64,000 nt of DNA from positions 1,984,001 through 2,048,000 of the forward strand of contig JAMWBK010000007.1 of NCBI GenBank assembly GCA_029953675.1, written 5' to 3'. A model generated the notes under the pieces. It saw only the letters and a list, made by a program, of their open reading frames with translations, had not been told where the DNA came from and ran no database searches. How positions within the stretch are numbered: position 1 is the first letter of the stretch; each line of letters begins with the position of its first letter. Source of the stretch: Rhodosorus marinus (Eukaryota > Rhodophyta > Stylonematophyceae > Stylonematales > Stylonemataceae). Shown piece by piece: positions 33,347 through 44,762 of this stretch. Made by a program: the position numbers and the translations under genes.

Positions 33347-34405
33347 ATGGAGGGGTACGGGGGTGTTGATCACTGTTGGGACGGGATGACGTTCTCGGCA
33401 GTGGATGAGTTTTTGAGTGTTGCGGGAGTGGAAAGTGTGGATACTGTGCCGGGGAAGGAGGAAGTTTTGTACTTTGACGGGACACAGGATGAGGTGGACG
33501 ACTCCTTGTTCATGGATGATTTGTTGTTGAAGGTTGACGACGTAGTGCCGACTTGGACTGAGGAAAATGAGATAGCCGGAGATCTTGCTCACGATAGAAG
33601 ACTCGTTGCGCAGCACCAGCAGCAACAGCAGCACCAGCAGGTGCAACAGGTACACGCAAATATGTTTGTGGACCCGGAAACCGTCGTAGGAGTGGACCCA
33701 TACATGGGGAACATGGGGCATGCGGAAGCCGTGGTGGACTATAACTCAGTGGACGTTTCTGCCCACAAGATGAATGGCCAACATCTAGTCGAGATGATTG
33801 GAGATGACGGAGATGAACACGAAGGAGCTGTGTCCGAGCCGTTCCCGACGAAGGATGAAATGGGAACCATGGAAGCTTTGCAGCATGCTAAGCAGGAGGA
33901 GAAGCTAGACGGCCAACACCACGGAACGAGAATTTCGATTTCGCCGGTTTCAAACTCTCCGGGAGACCAATCTCCGCTCCTGGGCTTCAATGAAGTTGCA
34001 GAGAAGCTGTCTTCGATTCCGAAGGGCAGGAAGAACTTGAAGTCACGACGAACGGGCAGAAGCGTCTCCGAGAAGTTCATTACGAAAGCGGCATCGAAAA
34101 CAAGAATCTACGCGAACCCCACGGCGTCGCATTTTTGCCATATTTGTTGGAGAAGAGCCAAGTATACGCCAATGGCAGTTTGCAGTAATATTCAGTTCAG
34201 CAGTTGCAGAAAAGTTATCTGCAAGAAGTGCTTTATTTACTACAAGTGGGATTGGGACAAGGCCAACGAGCCCAACTCGAGCTTCCAGTGCACTCATTGC
34301 CTGAATACGTGTCCGGAAGGCGCACAATGCTATACATATGGGAAGACGAATTTGAAGAGGCGGTCAAGCAGAACGAAGGGAACGCCAGTTGCAAACGAGA
34401 CGTGA
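33347..34405 (+). CDS. Cysteine-rich zinc-binding (4CXXC/CDCA7-like) nuclear protein
   Basis: The single exon encodes 352 residues. The N-terminal part is acidic, with the block DDSLFMDDLLLKVDD resembling a transactivation segment, then a Gln/His run (about residues 88-100). Around 225-245 there is a basic stretch with KGRKNLKSRRTGRS, a likely nuclear localisation signal. The C-terminal domain (about 262-330) has ten cysteines: CHIC, then C, then C-x4-C-x2-C (CRKVICKKC), then C-x2-C-x3-C-x5-C (CTHCLNTCPEGAQC). This spacing is reminiscent of the zf-4CXXC_R1 domain of CDCA7-type transcription regulators, but the match is loose. ATG 33347 is chosen; the open frame extends to 33335 only via GTG. 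Confidence 0.7.
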   Translation: MEGYGGVDHCWDGMTFSAVDEFLSVAGVESVDTVPGKEEVLYFDGTQDEVDDSLFMDDLLLKVDDVVPTWTEENEIAGDLAHDRRLVAQHQQQQQHQQVQQVHANMFVDPETVVGVDPYMGNMGHAEAVVDYNSVDVSAHKMNGQHLVEMIGDDGDEHEGAVSEPFPTKDEMGTMEALQHAKQEEKLDGQHHGTRISISPVSNSPGDQSPLLGFNEVAEKLSSIPKGRKNLKSRRTGRSVSEKFITKAASKTRIYANPTASHFCHICWRRAKYTPMAVCSNIQFSSCRKVICKKCFIYYKWDWDKANEPNSSFQCTHCLNTCPEGAQCYTYGKTNLKRRSSRTKGTPVANET

Positions 34406-36379
34406 AGCGTTTCGACGAGCCTGCTCTTCTGATTTATGGATATTGACCAGTAACTGTAGTGAGCTGTAGAGAATCGTTCAAAAGCTCGAGCTGATACGAA
34501 GAAAACCGGCGAAGGGGTTGCGTTGGCAGACCTTCCGGACTTGCAGTGTGTGTGAGTCGATTTTTTTTTTTCCTGCTTCTTGTATGGTACGCCTTTTTCG
34601 TTGCCTGTAAATTCTGCCTCTGCGCTTTTTTCTGATCGAGTACGTGAAGTATCGTCGAATTTTTTATAAAACACACAAAGTGTCCTTCATCGCAAGTCAT
34701 CGACGAAGAGGCCCGCCGCGACAACGCAGTAACTAACGAATATAGATAGATTGGGGAAGGCCTGCCCCAAACGGTAGAATAGTGCTCATGGCCGCAGAGA
34801 TCGTAAAAAAGTGTTGCGAGCACTTCGACCTGCATTCACAGTCCACTAAACACTGTGAATGCAGGAACTTGAATAGTAGAGGCTAACGGAAAGGAGCCTG
34901 AAGAGGAGCGGTGGGCCGGATGGATGTTGGAAAGAGGACCAGAACGCCCGAACCAGAACACGCGAAGAGAGGGGGGTTTTCTCAGTGCGTTCGAGGATGT
35001 TTCAGGCCTCGGATGAACAGTCTAGACAAGTCATGCAGAGGGATCGAGTGCCTCATAACCAGTGAATCTATTTAAAACCCAAATTAACGCCCTCGAGGTT
35101 GTTCTAGTTTTGATACGAGGTCATATCTCCCCACCCTCCCTCATTCATCGACGAAGCTCTTCAGCTATCATTCAACTCCAAAGAGCTCGTTTCGACCCTC
35201 CACCCAATTCCACAGGTGCTTTTTCACATGACGGAAAAAAAAGGCAAATCTAGAGAATCTACTCCAGCATACACTCAGCCACCAAAAGATTCCAGTGCAG
35301 AGAGGCTTTCCTCTTCAAAGTCATCAGCCTCTCACCCTATGACTTTCTCACCTCCACTGTTCCAATATAATCGCACATCTAAAACTGAGCCTGAGGCCGA
35401 TTGGTGTCTCATTCAATCATTTTTATCTTTCTTAATTTCTCTGCAAGGGCTGTTTTCGTTCTACAAAAGCTTCTGTATTATTATCAATAAATCTAAATCT
35501 AGAAAAATATCCTCATCTACCCCTGATACGGAAATTCTCTTCAGTCATTTTCCTTGAGCTCGTCGCGGGAGTTGTGGGGAGAAAGCTCCACGGTAGTGGA
35601 TGGGAATGCGTTCGGGGGAAGGTGCTGCACGTGATCACTTTCTCCAGAGCTATCCATGTGTCTACTGCACAAGGGCGTCAAAGGGAACCATGTTAGCTTC
35701 AATTGATGATTTTTCTCTCCTCTTGGCAATACCAAACGTTTATGACTTGCGTTTTCAGAAAGTTGGCTTGCAAGGGGATGAGGAAGTCGTCAGCTACTGG
35801 GCCCTTTTGTGTGTGTGTGTGGGTGTGGTGAAAGTCATGTTTGGTGGCCAAAACGCGTTGGATAATCCTGAATGAAGAGAGTTGTGCTCTGTGAGGATAT
35901 GAGACAGTCTGTATTCATATCTGAATTGGTTTGGCTCTGCTGTCCTCTATATGTTGACTGCCCCGCTTAAAAACTCCTGAGACATCGAGGAAGTGACAAG
36001 ATCCTTCCCGATTTCACGACTATGTCCTTGGAGAAGAAACGATGAGAAGGGGACTCGATTCTCTTCTTCGTCAGCCCGCCAGAGTGGGAAGGCTGCGGAT
36101 GAGGAAAGCAAAACGACTCTGATCTTACTTATTTCCCCCTCCCTAACCACCCTGGCCACCCCAGACATATTGTAACATCCCTCTACAGAAATCGTCCTCC
36201 CCGAATCGCGTAAAAACCTTGCTCAGCCGAAAAGTACAAAACTCCTCTATCTAGAACCACCGAAATCAGAAAGGAGCTCTTCCTGATCACAACCAACCCC
36301 ATTCCAATCAGCGAACGAAACAAGCCAAGTCACTATGGCATTGGCCTCCCTCACTATCCGGGTCAAGCCAGAACTCAAC
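34406..36379. other. Intergenic downstream of the zinc-binding protein gene
   Basis: No recognisable gene was found. The region contains a perfect hairpin at 34829-34865. 35120-35400 is C-rich on the plus strand, suggesting a minus-strand gene 5' flank, but nothing is identified. Frames at 35216-35557 and 35600-35875 are unassigned. Confidence 0.4.
34829..34865. repeat. Perfect 13-bp inverted repeat
   Basis: CCTGCATTCACAG (34829-34841) is perfectly complementary to 34853-34865 across an 11-nt loop. It lies about 420 nt after the zinc-binding protein stop codon, and no T-run follows. Confidence 0.85.
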
Positions 36380-36895
36380 GCCACCAGAGGATGGAGACCC
36401 CATCGATATGCAATAATCTCGATACTGTTCTCATACTCTCTTCACAGCCCCAATAGTTCTTGAAAGACGCGTACTGTACCCGGCGATGAGGATGGAGACT
36501 CCGTCGACGTGTAGTGATATCGACACTGTTCTAACACTCTCTTCACAGCCCCAATAGTTCTTGAAAGACACATACTGTACCCGGCGATGAGGATGGAGAC
36601 TCCGTCGACGTGTAGTGATGTCGACACTGTTCTTACACTCTCTTCACAGCCGTAATAGTTCTTGAGAGACCAAAAGCATTTGATTAATGTGAAGAGGAGT
36701 CTATTCACAGCCTTAACATTCTTCCTTGAAAGACCGAAAACATTTTGAAGAGGACTGACTGTTTCTCGTCTTCACCCTCTTCCTCCCCGACGGACACTTG
36801 CTCTCAATGGCGATGAGGATTGAGACTCCATTGATATGTAATGATATCGACACTGTTTTTACACTCTCGTCACAGCCTTAATAGTTATCACGAGC
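36380..36895. repeat. Minisatellite of about 101 bp, five diverged units
   Basis: The segment ttcacagcc recurs at 36441, 36542 and 36643 (101-bp period). Each copy is followed by a related sequence with agttcttga and ggcgatgaggatggagact. Partial diverged copies are seen from about 36389 and at about 36811-36890. The two central units are nearly identical. It sits directly upstream of the PPR-like gene. Confidence 0.85.
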
Positions 36896-37079
36896 AGAGA
36901 GACCTCTTCGGTGACGACCCTCTTCCTCCCCAACGAACACTTCTTGTAGTCACCGGCGATGACGGAGGGGGATTACAGTTTCGACTTACTGGTCGGGTTT
37001 GATGGGGAAGAGGACAGATGGAGGAGAGGATTTGAAGAATCATAGGAGAGTAATAAAAAAGGAGAGGTAATTCTTCAAG

Positions 37080-39364
37080 ATGTTAAGTCGGTTGAGGACT
37101 AGGTCTGGATCTGGACTTATCCATCAAGGCGTTCGATTTTGTGGTAAGGATATCACAAGTCTGCTTTTTTTTGTTTCGATCGTTTTGGAAGGGTATACCT
37201 GATTTTTGCAGTGGTTTTCGTTACTTTTTTGTAGCGGATGCTGCAGGATCTGGTAGGGCTGGAGAAGCAAAGGCGAAGACAAATGAAGAAATCCAATCCG
37301 GAAAGGAATCAGAGGAGAAATCGGGGCCTGGTGAGGAGGTGAAAGCAGCGGTAGAGGGTTCAAAGTCGACGCCAACAGCTGATCAGAATGTTGAGAAGGT
37401 AGCTGAGGACTCGAAGGCCACGCCAGAGAAGCAAGCAAGAGGTAGCGGTACAGTTGTCGAGAAAAAGGCTTTCCCAATTCCAAAGACGGGAGAGGAGTTC
37501 TTCCTCGCGATCACTTCCAATGCCAGAAATTCTAAAACGCACAACGCAAAGGAACTATACCTCAATATGATCGTTCAAGGTATTCCACCTTCTCGAAAGG
37601 TATGAAGCAGCCCTGAATCGCTCTGTTTTAACCTTGTTCCGAATCCCTCGTCATTGAAAATGCGTCCTTTTCTCTTCCGTGTTTCTTCTTGTGTTCACAG
37701 CTCTATTCAGCAATGCTCGAAGGCTTCTCAAGAAGAAATGAACCTCATGAAGCTCAGTGGCTTGCGAGAGAAATGAACGACCGAGGTTTCACCCTCGCAC
37801 CGAATGACTATGCCGCATTTTTCTATATTTACGCGAAGCTTAGGAAGCCTCAACTGGCATTGATGGTAAGGCTTTCCGAAGATCCTTAAGTGCTTGAACA
37901 GGTGACCCGATTGCTAAGAGAACTGCCCGGAATTTGTTTGCTCAATCAGCTCTTCAATGAATCCAAAGCGAGCGACAATCGACTAGACTTTAGAGGTATG
38001 AAGAGCCTTCTGCTTGCTCTTCACCACGACCCGATCTGCGCTCAGGAAGGAACCAGAATTCTGAAGAAGGAGATTTTCAAAGGACGAGCCGATCTTAAGA
38101 GCAAAGATATGACCACCGCCGGAATGCTTTGCGCAGAGGCTTGTGGAGATGTAGGATTTGGTAAGTTGGCTTGTTTCCTCATCACTGAAACGACTTGATA
38201 GCGACTTGATTTGGGCATGAATCTCCCCAATCGATCCGGAGAGATCGTTCAGCTGCTTTCTGTTTGTAGTAGCACATCTCGGTTAGTCTTGATCTCTTTT
38301 GGCCGAGGCACCTGGTACACCTTTTTATGGGACTGGTGGTGCCCGGTGCATAGGATTTCTACGCGAATACTGAGCCATGTATCGGCTCTTCAGATACCGA
38401 TGGTCTTCAGCAAGCACAGACTTTATGATGCCATGTTCTGATCTGCGTCTTTTCAATTCTCTATAGCGAAAATGCTTTACGAACAGGAAAAAGACCCGCA
38501 GATTGGAAAGGGGTACTTACGGATTGTCTGCTCGGTGGGGTCTGAGGAGGACTTCAAGGAGATGATGACCGAGCTAGCCAAGGACGGAGAGCGTGATGCC
38601 GCTGATATGTATTGTAAGTATTACTCTAGCTCGCCGATTGCAGAGTGTTTGACGGCAACCAAGCTGAGGAACGTGGATTGTGTGTGTGTGTTTTGCGGTT
38701 GAATAGCGATTGCGCTGTTCTACTCGAGATTTGGAGATGCGGCAAAGGTACGAGAGACGTTGGAGAAATCCAAGGACATGAAACCTCGGCATGTTCCATC
38801 CATAGCAATGGAAAAGTCGATCCTAAGGAACCTCATGCGTATCCCGGAGGGCAAGGACCATGTGGTTCAGTGCCTCGAAAGCATGGACTTGAAGAACACT
38901 TACAGCTCAAACAGTCATCAAGGTGCGGAGATGCTGGAGCTGATTATATCCTACTTGATCGATTACGAAGACTTTGAAAATGGTAAGGAAAGAAATGGCG
39001 GTCGTAGTGGAAGCGAAAGGTTGAGTATATGACTCGAGTAGACCCCTTCAAGCACGTGCTAAGTTTCAGCCGATTTCGCCCTTGATCAACAGCAAGAAAG
39101 ATTGCTCGATTGGCGCTGAAGGGAGGCTCTAGTCGACACCCTAGTCTGGAGAGAATGCTGTCTACGAAGTGGGTCTTCTTCTGTAAAAAAATGGGGCAGC
39201 CTCAGGAAGGTAAAGCTGCGAATCACAGTGGCTGGAAAGTAATCATGGATCCGATCTGATTTCTTCCTGATCTTCCCCTATCTCAGGAGCAGCTTTTCAA
39301 AACCTTAGTCTCTAAGATTCCGTTGGGAGTTGCTCCACAAGCTCTCCGCGGAGACGTGCTTTAG
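37080..39364 (+). CDS. Mitochondrial PPR-like helical-repeat protein
   Basis: I reconstruct exons 37080-37143, 37235-37599, 37701-37865, 37950-38160, 38467-38613, 38707-38982, 39093-39238 (or to 39209) and a last exon ending at TAG 39362-39364. The product is about 480 residues. The first exon encodes MLSRLRTRSGSGLIHQ, an arginine-rich mitochondrial presequence. A charged low-complexity segment follows (about 25-115). The rest is made of helix-turn-helix segments with PPR character, such as LYSAMLEGFSRRNEPHEAQW, DYAAFFYIYAKLRKPQLALM and ALFYSRFGDAAKVRETLEKS. Such proteins bind organellar RNA. The family call is moderate because the motifs are degenerate. Intron 4 (306 nt) is unusually long for this window and may hide an exon. 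The final junction has two possible donors. Confidence 0.6.
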
Positions 39365-39912
39365 CCATGGTTTGTAGAAAGTTGTGCGGCTGAAGGGGCC
39401 GAGCAGTGGGGGAGCAACGACAATGTAGGTTTGGGATACTTGGCTGCCCGGAGCTTTAGATTGCGTAGCTGATGACGGATCCCAGTTCTTGAGTGCTTAT
39501 ACGCAGCTCGAAAGGCGATTTCGAGACGCAAGATGTTTTAGAATTCCGGCTCCTTAATGATAAGCAAAGAGCGACGGTCTGCGATGTAGGCGTCCACGCA
39601 TTCGCTGCTAGAATCCCCGATGATATCGGTGGGTGCTGAAAGACTCACGTGCGGATCAGATTGGCCAGAAATTCTTTTTACTCTAGCCTTGGCATAAAAG
39701 CTTGTCCTACAAAGCCCAGCCAACCACTAAATACCTCTTCTAGTACATTTTCAAAAGCTTCCACAACCGGATCCAATGATGGGGTCCAGTTCACAAACAC
39801 GGCCAGAGGAGCCTGCTGTTCAACCCTCGATCCGGACCCTGTGACCGCTTAGCCACCCCAAAGTTGACCAGGTGTCGTCTTTTCTACCTCACGGCGTCTG
39901 CACTGAATAAGA
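39365..39912. other. Convergent region between PPR-like gene and V-ATPase
   Basis: No gene was assigned. Two adjacent minus-strand frames (39846 down to about 39678, with VFVNWTPSLDPVVEAFENVL; and 39723-39538) look more protein-like than chance. They have no recognised family and no clear start. Confidence 0.35.
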
Positions 39913-42900
39913 TCAGGACTCGGCTTCCAGTTGCCTCAGTTCTGCAAAGTCAAAGGGAGCAAACTTTCTTCCAGTACCATGCAAGTTATAGAACTTGTTC
40001 TGAAACTCCACCCAATGCAACCTGACAGAAAAATGAAAAACCATTCAAAGCAGCCCGAAATTAGATTCCTAGGAGACGCCAGAAAATGCATCAGCAGCGA
40101 AGGTTAAGACGGACATACCTTAAGGCATGGAGGAACGCCGACAAGGACTCCATCAACATGAGTACACCAATCGTTGCACAGAGCCACATCGAAAATCCAA
40201 TGAGAATTCCCACTGGTGACCCGGACTCTATGCTAGTATAGAGAAGTTTCTCCAAGAAGACATCACTCAATTCTGCGTGGGCAAGCGAGAGCGCCCACAG
40301 TCTAAGATAACTCGCTGTATTCGAGACCGCTCCAAGCACAAACTCGATTGTATGAATCATCTGATTCACCATAGTGTCACCAAAATTGAACGGACCCTGC
40401 AAGCCAAGAAGAATCGATGACAAAATTCAGATATTCCGCGCTTCACTGCAATGGAAAGCATCTCGAAAATGAGAAACAGCGTTACATGATGGTGGGAGTC
40501 CGCGTCGGAGGCTGGCGTTTCAAGATCGCTGTTGTTCTTGACAATTTGGTACTTTGTCCGTTCAAAGCGGGCCTTCAATAAGAACGGTTTTGGTAATAGC
40601 ATCCACGGTATGGCTACCAGAGCCGCTAGGAGAAGTATAACTTGAACAAAGGCCTGGCCATCGTACAGCTTCAGCTTAGGAGGTACGTTGCCGGGGCTCA
40701 TGAACATGCCGATCAGGATAGCCTTGAGGTCTGGCGGTTCGCAGGTCGGATCGCTCATGCATGCCTCGGAGTTCCAGTTCTTAAGCCACTTGAAGAGGAT
40801 CAAGAACACTAGATATCCAAAGATGCTGTTCATGAATATCATCTGGGGTACAAACACGTACCTGGTGCCGGCGAAGAGGAGTACGTGAGTTACAAGCGGT
40901 GAGAAGCAATTCTGCGCTTGGGAGGCAACCAGCTGAGTAAAATACTCACCAGACGTCTATTGGTTCTCTGAAGAACTTTGCGTTGGCATATGAAAGGCAT
41001 ATTCCAAGCACCATCTGACTCACTCCAATAACAATAGAGAACTTCATCTTGTAAGAATTGAAGAAGAGCAGAGAGTTCTGCGACCCCTTCCAGACTGGAT
41101 CAAACCCGAGCGGATACGGATGCAACGGAGGCAGAACCTCCGAAGGAACATCGCAGTTATCAATCCCACAGGCCATGCTACTCTCACTCGTATACTTCCA
41201 TCTGGATCCGAAAATATCCAACGGGATGGCGAAAAACTCGTTGTAGATAAATCCCGTGAAAATCGAGAACAGCCCCATCAGGAATATAATGTATCGCCCT
41301 TTGTACAAATTCTGCACCATCTCGTTCTTGCTGTATTGGAGCCTTTTCTCGAACAGAATCATCAGGAAGGCAAAAGCAGCCATGATTATTCCATGCCCAA
41401 CATCACCAAACATTACCCCGAAGAGAAAGGGAAACGAAGTAATAAGGAAAGGTGCCGGGTTAACCTAGAAGGATGAGAAACCATTCGAGTCCGGAGTCAG
41501 TGAGAGTATGTACGTCCGTGTTGCTCCGCCCGCAGAATATCTGGGAGCCGTCACGCAGCTTGTACGAGTCTTGTTCGTTAGCTTAGCAGCGTACCTCGTG
41601 GTATTGTGCGACGCCATAGGACTCCACAATGGTCTGAAAAATCTCCGTGAACTTGTTAATTCGGTAATACGTGGGTGGAGTCTCCCGACTCGAAGGTTTC
41701 CGCTCCTCTAGCATCGAAGGAACCTGGTAGTTTGGAGGAAACCCCACGGGTCAGCTTCGACTACAGACGAGCATCCCCATATTCAAATCGCAACAGGGAT
41801 TGCTTGTTGCTTACTTGTGCGTTAGCCCTTCGCACGGCCCTATCCAAGGCGAGCCTAACGTCATCAACTCTATTCTTTGGGCACCATCCTTCGCCAACGA
41901 AGAGTTTTTGGCTGGTGTCAAAGTTCAGCAAGTTGAGGGTGTGGTAAACAGCTTTTTCGCAGAAGACCTGCGACGCGAACAAGTTTCTCTTGTGTTTAAA
42001 AAGCCAACGTAGCAACATCCACGCCCATTCCGAAAGCGATGATGTACCTTCTCCGACCATAGCGGAAGTTTAGCTGCAATTTCGGAGAGAGTCTCAACCT
42101 TCTGGCGTCGAGTGGTAATTGTCACGTTTTCCAAGTCGTTGAGCCTCGCCCGGCATTCATTGTACATTGTCATTTGGGAGTTGTGGGAAAACGGAAACGG
42201 ATACAGATTCGCTCCAAACGCATTGCAAATTTTTGTCACCTGCCGAATTATCCAAATGCAGAGCCCGCGACGGTTTAAGTGGTTGTCATAAATGCACGAT
42301 AGTCTGCCGTCAGGTCACACGCTCTCATACCTTGGTGCGCACAGTTTCGCCAGAAAAGAAAACAACGAATACAGCCTTGTTCATGCTCTCCGCTGTATGT
42401 GGGTCGATTACGGGCTTTGGCAAGTCATTGAACTTCAAATGGCAATTTCCCTTTGTCGCTCGAAACAATAGCCGCTCAAAGACCGGCAGCTTTTCCCTCT
42501 GGACAACTCCTGATGGTACGAACAACAAAAAGCAAATCCAAACACCGCTTAGACGAGCGGTACTCCAGAAGGGTCATTGGTAAACTAGGCACAGGGACTT
42601 TACCTGTTATGAAGTTGAGCATCGTCCTCGACTCCCTCAAGTCAAAGGTCCCGCCGGATCTGGGAACATCGCTAAAGAACGTAGCACAGATTTCCAGGAC
42701 GTACTTATGCTCGATCTGCACACGAAAGCATGAGCGCGGGATTATGAACAGACAATTACGGGAAGCAAGTTTATCGTCGAGGAAAAGAGAGGCGCAAGAA
42801 CACTCACTCGCTCGTTCATTTGCAGATGTAAAGCCTCTTCCTGGACATTCATCTGATTCAAGTTGGTCTCCAGCTGTCCCAAGTGAGAATCGAGGTCATC

Positions 42901-43306
42901 TAAACGCACTGCTTGAAGCGTCTCGCGGCTGTATTCCTCCCCATCAGGAATAAACACTCCATCCAGTCCCTCAACCTGGCGGATGACAATCGGATTGAGC
43001 AAAGGTCCAAGCGACAATCATTATGAACAATCCTAAGGGACGCAACAATCCAACCTGCTGATAAAGAAATCGAAGCCGTCGCTGCATCTCTTCACATCGC
43101 TTCACATCTGCTGCAAAAGTTCGCTGAAAAGGCGAATAATGCGGATTCAAATCTATTAGCTCCACCAAACCAATTCGGCCCAACTCATGAACTGTCTGCT
43201 CTGCCGCTGCTCTGTCAAAATACAATCCAATGAGGACCATATCCTCCGATCGGAACAGATTTCCCCAATTCGATTTCTTCGGAGCAGGCATCATGTCACC
43301 GTCCAT
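39913..43306 (-). CDS. ATP6V0A: V-type H+-ATPase V0 subunit a
   Basis: Eleven exons (43306-43055, 42975-42808, 42715-42604, 42509-42331, 42239-42048, 41967-41815, 41723-41595, 41464-40950, 40861-40486, 40396-40119, 40021-39913) have junctions that keep frame and give 820 residues. Introns are 79-130 nt. Subunit a forms the proton half-channels of the vacuolar pump and, through its N-terminal arm, part of the stator. The N-terminus starts with [23 protein letters not shown]. Later blocks are [45 protein letters not shown], the [17 protein letters not shown] region, and [16 protein letters not shown]. The last contains the essential channel arginine (about residue 724, equivalent to yeast Vph1 R735). 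The C-terminus [11 protein letters not shown]...FAPFDF is canonical. The start is the first ATG; the open frame extends to 43330 only via TTG. Confidence 0.96.
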
Positions 43307-44762
43307 TCTACTCAATAAACTATTCAACAACGAAGACCCTGTTCGGCTACTGCCGTCAGATCTCGAGTCGTAGTGGCCGATACTGACAGTCCAGTCTCCT
43401 GTGACACCACCAGCAGGACCGGCGGTGTCGTTAGAATTTCCTCTTCGCCTCGTGGCGGCTCAAACCTCAATTTATTTCTTATTTCCAATAATCTTATCTC
43501 GCACTCCCTAGTCCCAACCCCCCTCACCCCCCTCCTCTCCACCTCAAACCAAAACTCCCAACACCTCACTATCCCAACATCCTCTTCTTCTCCCCCAAGA
43601 ACATAACGCAAACCCTCCAAGTTCAAACAGACTTTATCCCTCGCCTCATCTCCATCCCCACTCCAGTCCAAACCTGCCCACCTCCCCCCTTGTCCCACTT
43701 CATTCCATCTCCTTCAACAAACCAAAAGCCACCTCCAAAAACTCCTCCAAAACACTTCCCTACACACACACCCCCCCCTCACAAAAAAAAAAATTTCCTA
43801 CTCAAAAACAGGTAAATATTATATTTGCATCCTCCTCAAGCTCCTAAAAAGCGCAGGTTTTCTGGTTTTCTCGTTCTCTTAGTAAAGAAAAAAAAGAGTT
43901 TATTCTGTGCTCAAAACAGCACATACCAAAACCAACAGAGCAAAAAAAAAAAAATTAAAAATACCAATTAATAGGACACATGTGGGTGACGGTATCAAGT
44001 CCTTTAAGAATTGCTTTAAAAAATGTGGGAACCCTGAAATGGGAGGATAGCGTTTTACCTGTTAGTGGGAGACAGGTGAACCGGTTTTCGTTTTTCGTAA
44101 TAAATTTAATATGGGTATCTGTCCTTTTTTTGACACGGAGCGTTTCGTGTCAGAAAAAAAGAGTAATATTGAAATGGCGATATGTTTACTAGGTTTTAGA
44201 CTTTGGAGGGGGGGAAGGAAAGAGGATCCCGGGTCGATCAGAACGCGGATTTGTTTTTTGTTTACCCCCTGATTGGATTCCTTATCTTGTGCATTTGTTT
44301 CTGTTTTGCTCGGAAGCGGCCAATACCCAATTAGTTAATGATAGTGGAGCACCCTACGGGTGGCAACGATGCTTAGGCTAAACTGAAATAGTCTTCACCC
44401 CAGTGGTAGATGAGGATTAAAGTAATGAATAATTTAATAATTAGGATGGGAATTTTTTGGCACATTTCGAGCCTTCAAGAGATTTGCCTGCCCCGGCACA
44501 GTTTTGACTCCGGCAGAAAACAAAAATCTAGTGTAGAGCAACCTATTGTTCTTGTAGCAGAAGCCTGCGCTGATTCTTGTCTGATCACTGGCTTTTAAAG
44601 GTCACCTCTGAACTCCAGGAGGGCAACTTTTTCGCTAGAAGCTTCAGTTGCTTCTAGCGAAAAAGTTGCCCTGACGCCTCATTACGCGTCTTTCACGGCG
44701 ATTCGAGCTCGTAGGATTCCTATTGAAATGCAGGCTTGCTGGGGAAATCTGATAATGGTTTA
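43307..44762. other. Intergenic upstream of V-ATPase subunit a
   Basis: 43430-43790 is extremely C/T/A-rich on the plus strand, the G-rich sense flank of the V-ATPase gene. No further gene was recognised. The segment also holds the strong foldback at 44620-44672. Confidence 0.5.
44620..44672. repeat. Perfect 23-bp inverted repeat, 7-nt loop
   Basis: Positions 44620-44642 are fully complementary to 44650-44672 (arms begin AGGGCAACTTTTTCGC), with loop ttcagtt. It lies about 90 nt beyond the 3' end of the minus-strand CSC1 gene. It is a near-ideal RNA hairpin or foldback. Confidence 0.9.

Noticed and set aside
33194-33721. 175-aa minus-strand frame
   Set aside because: It is the antisense shadow of the acidic, Gln-coding region of the zinc-binding protein gene.
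37866-37901. A 36-nt spliceosomal intron in the PPR-like gene
   Set aside because: An alternative acceptor at 37948-37949, with a good pyrimidine tract, gives an 84-nt intron, keeps phase and produces a better PPR-like helix.
39538-39852. A separate minus-strand gene between the PPR-like gene and V-ATPase
   Set aside because: The two short frames look protein-like, but no start codon, splice pair or family could be supported, so they are mentioned only under the intergenic entry.
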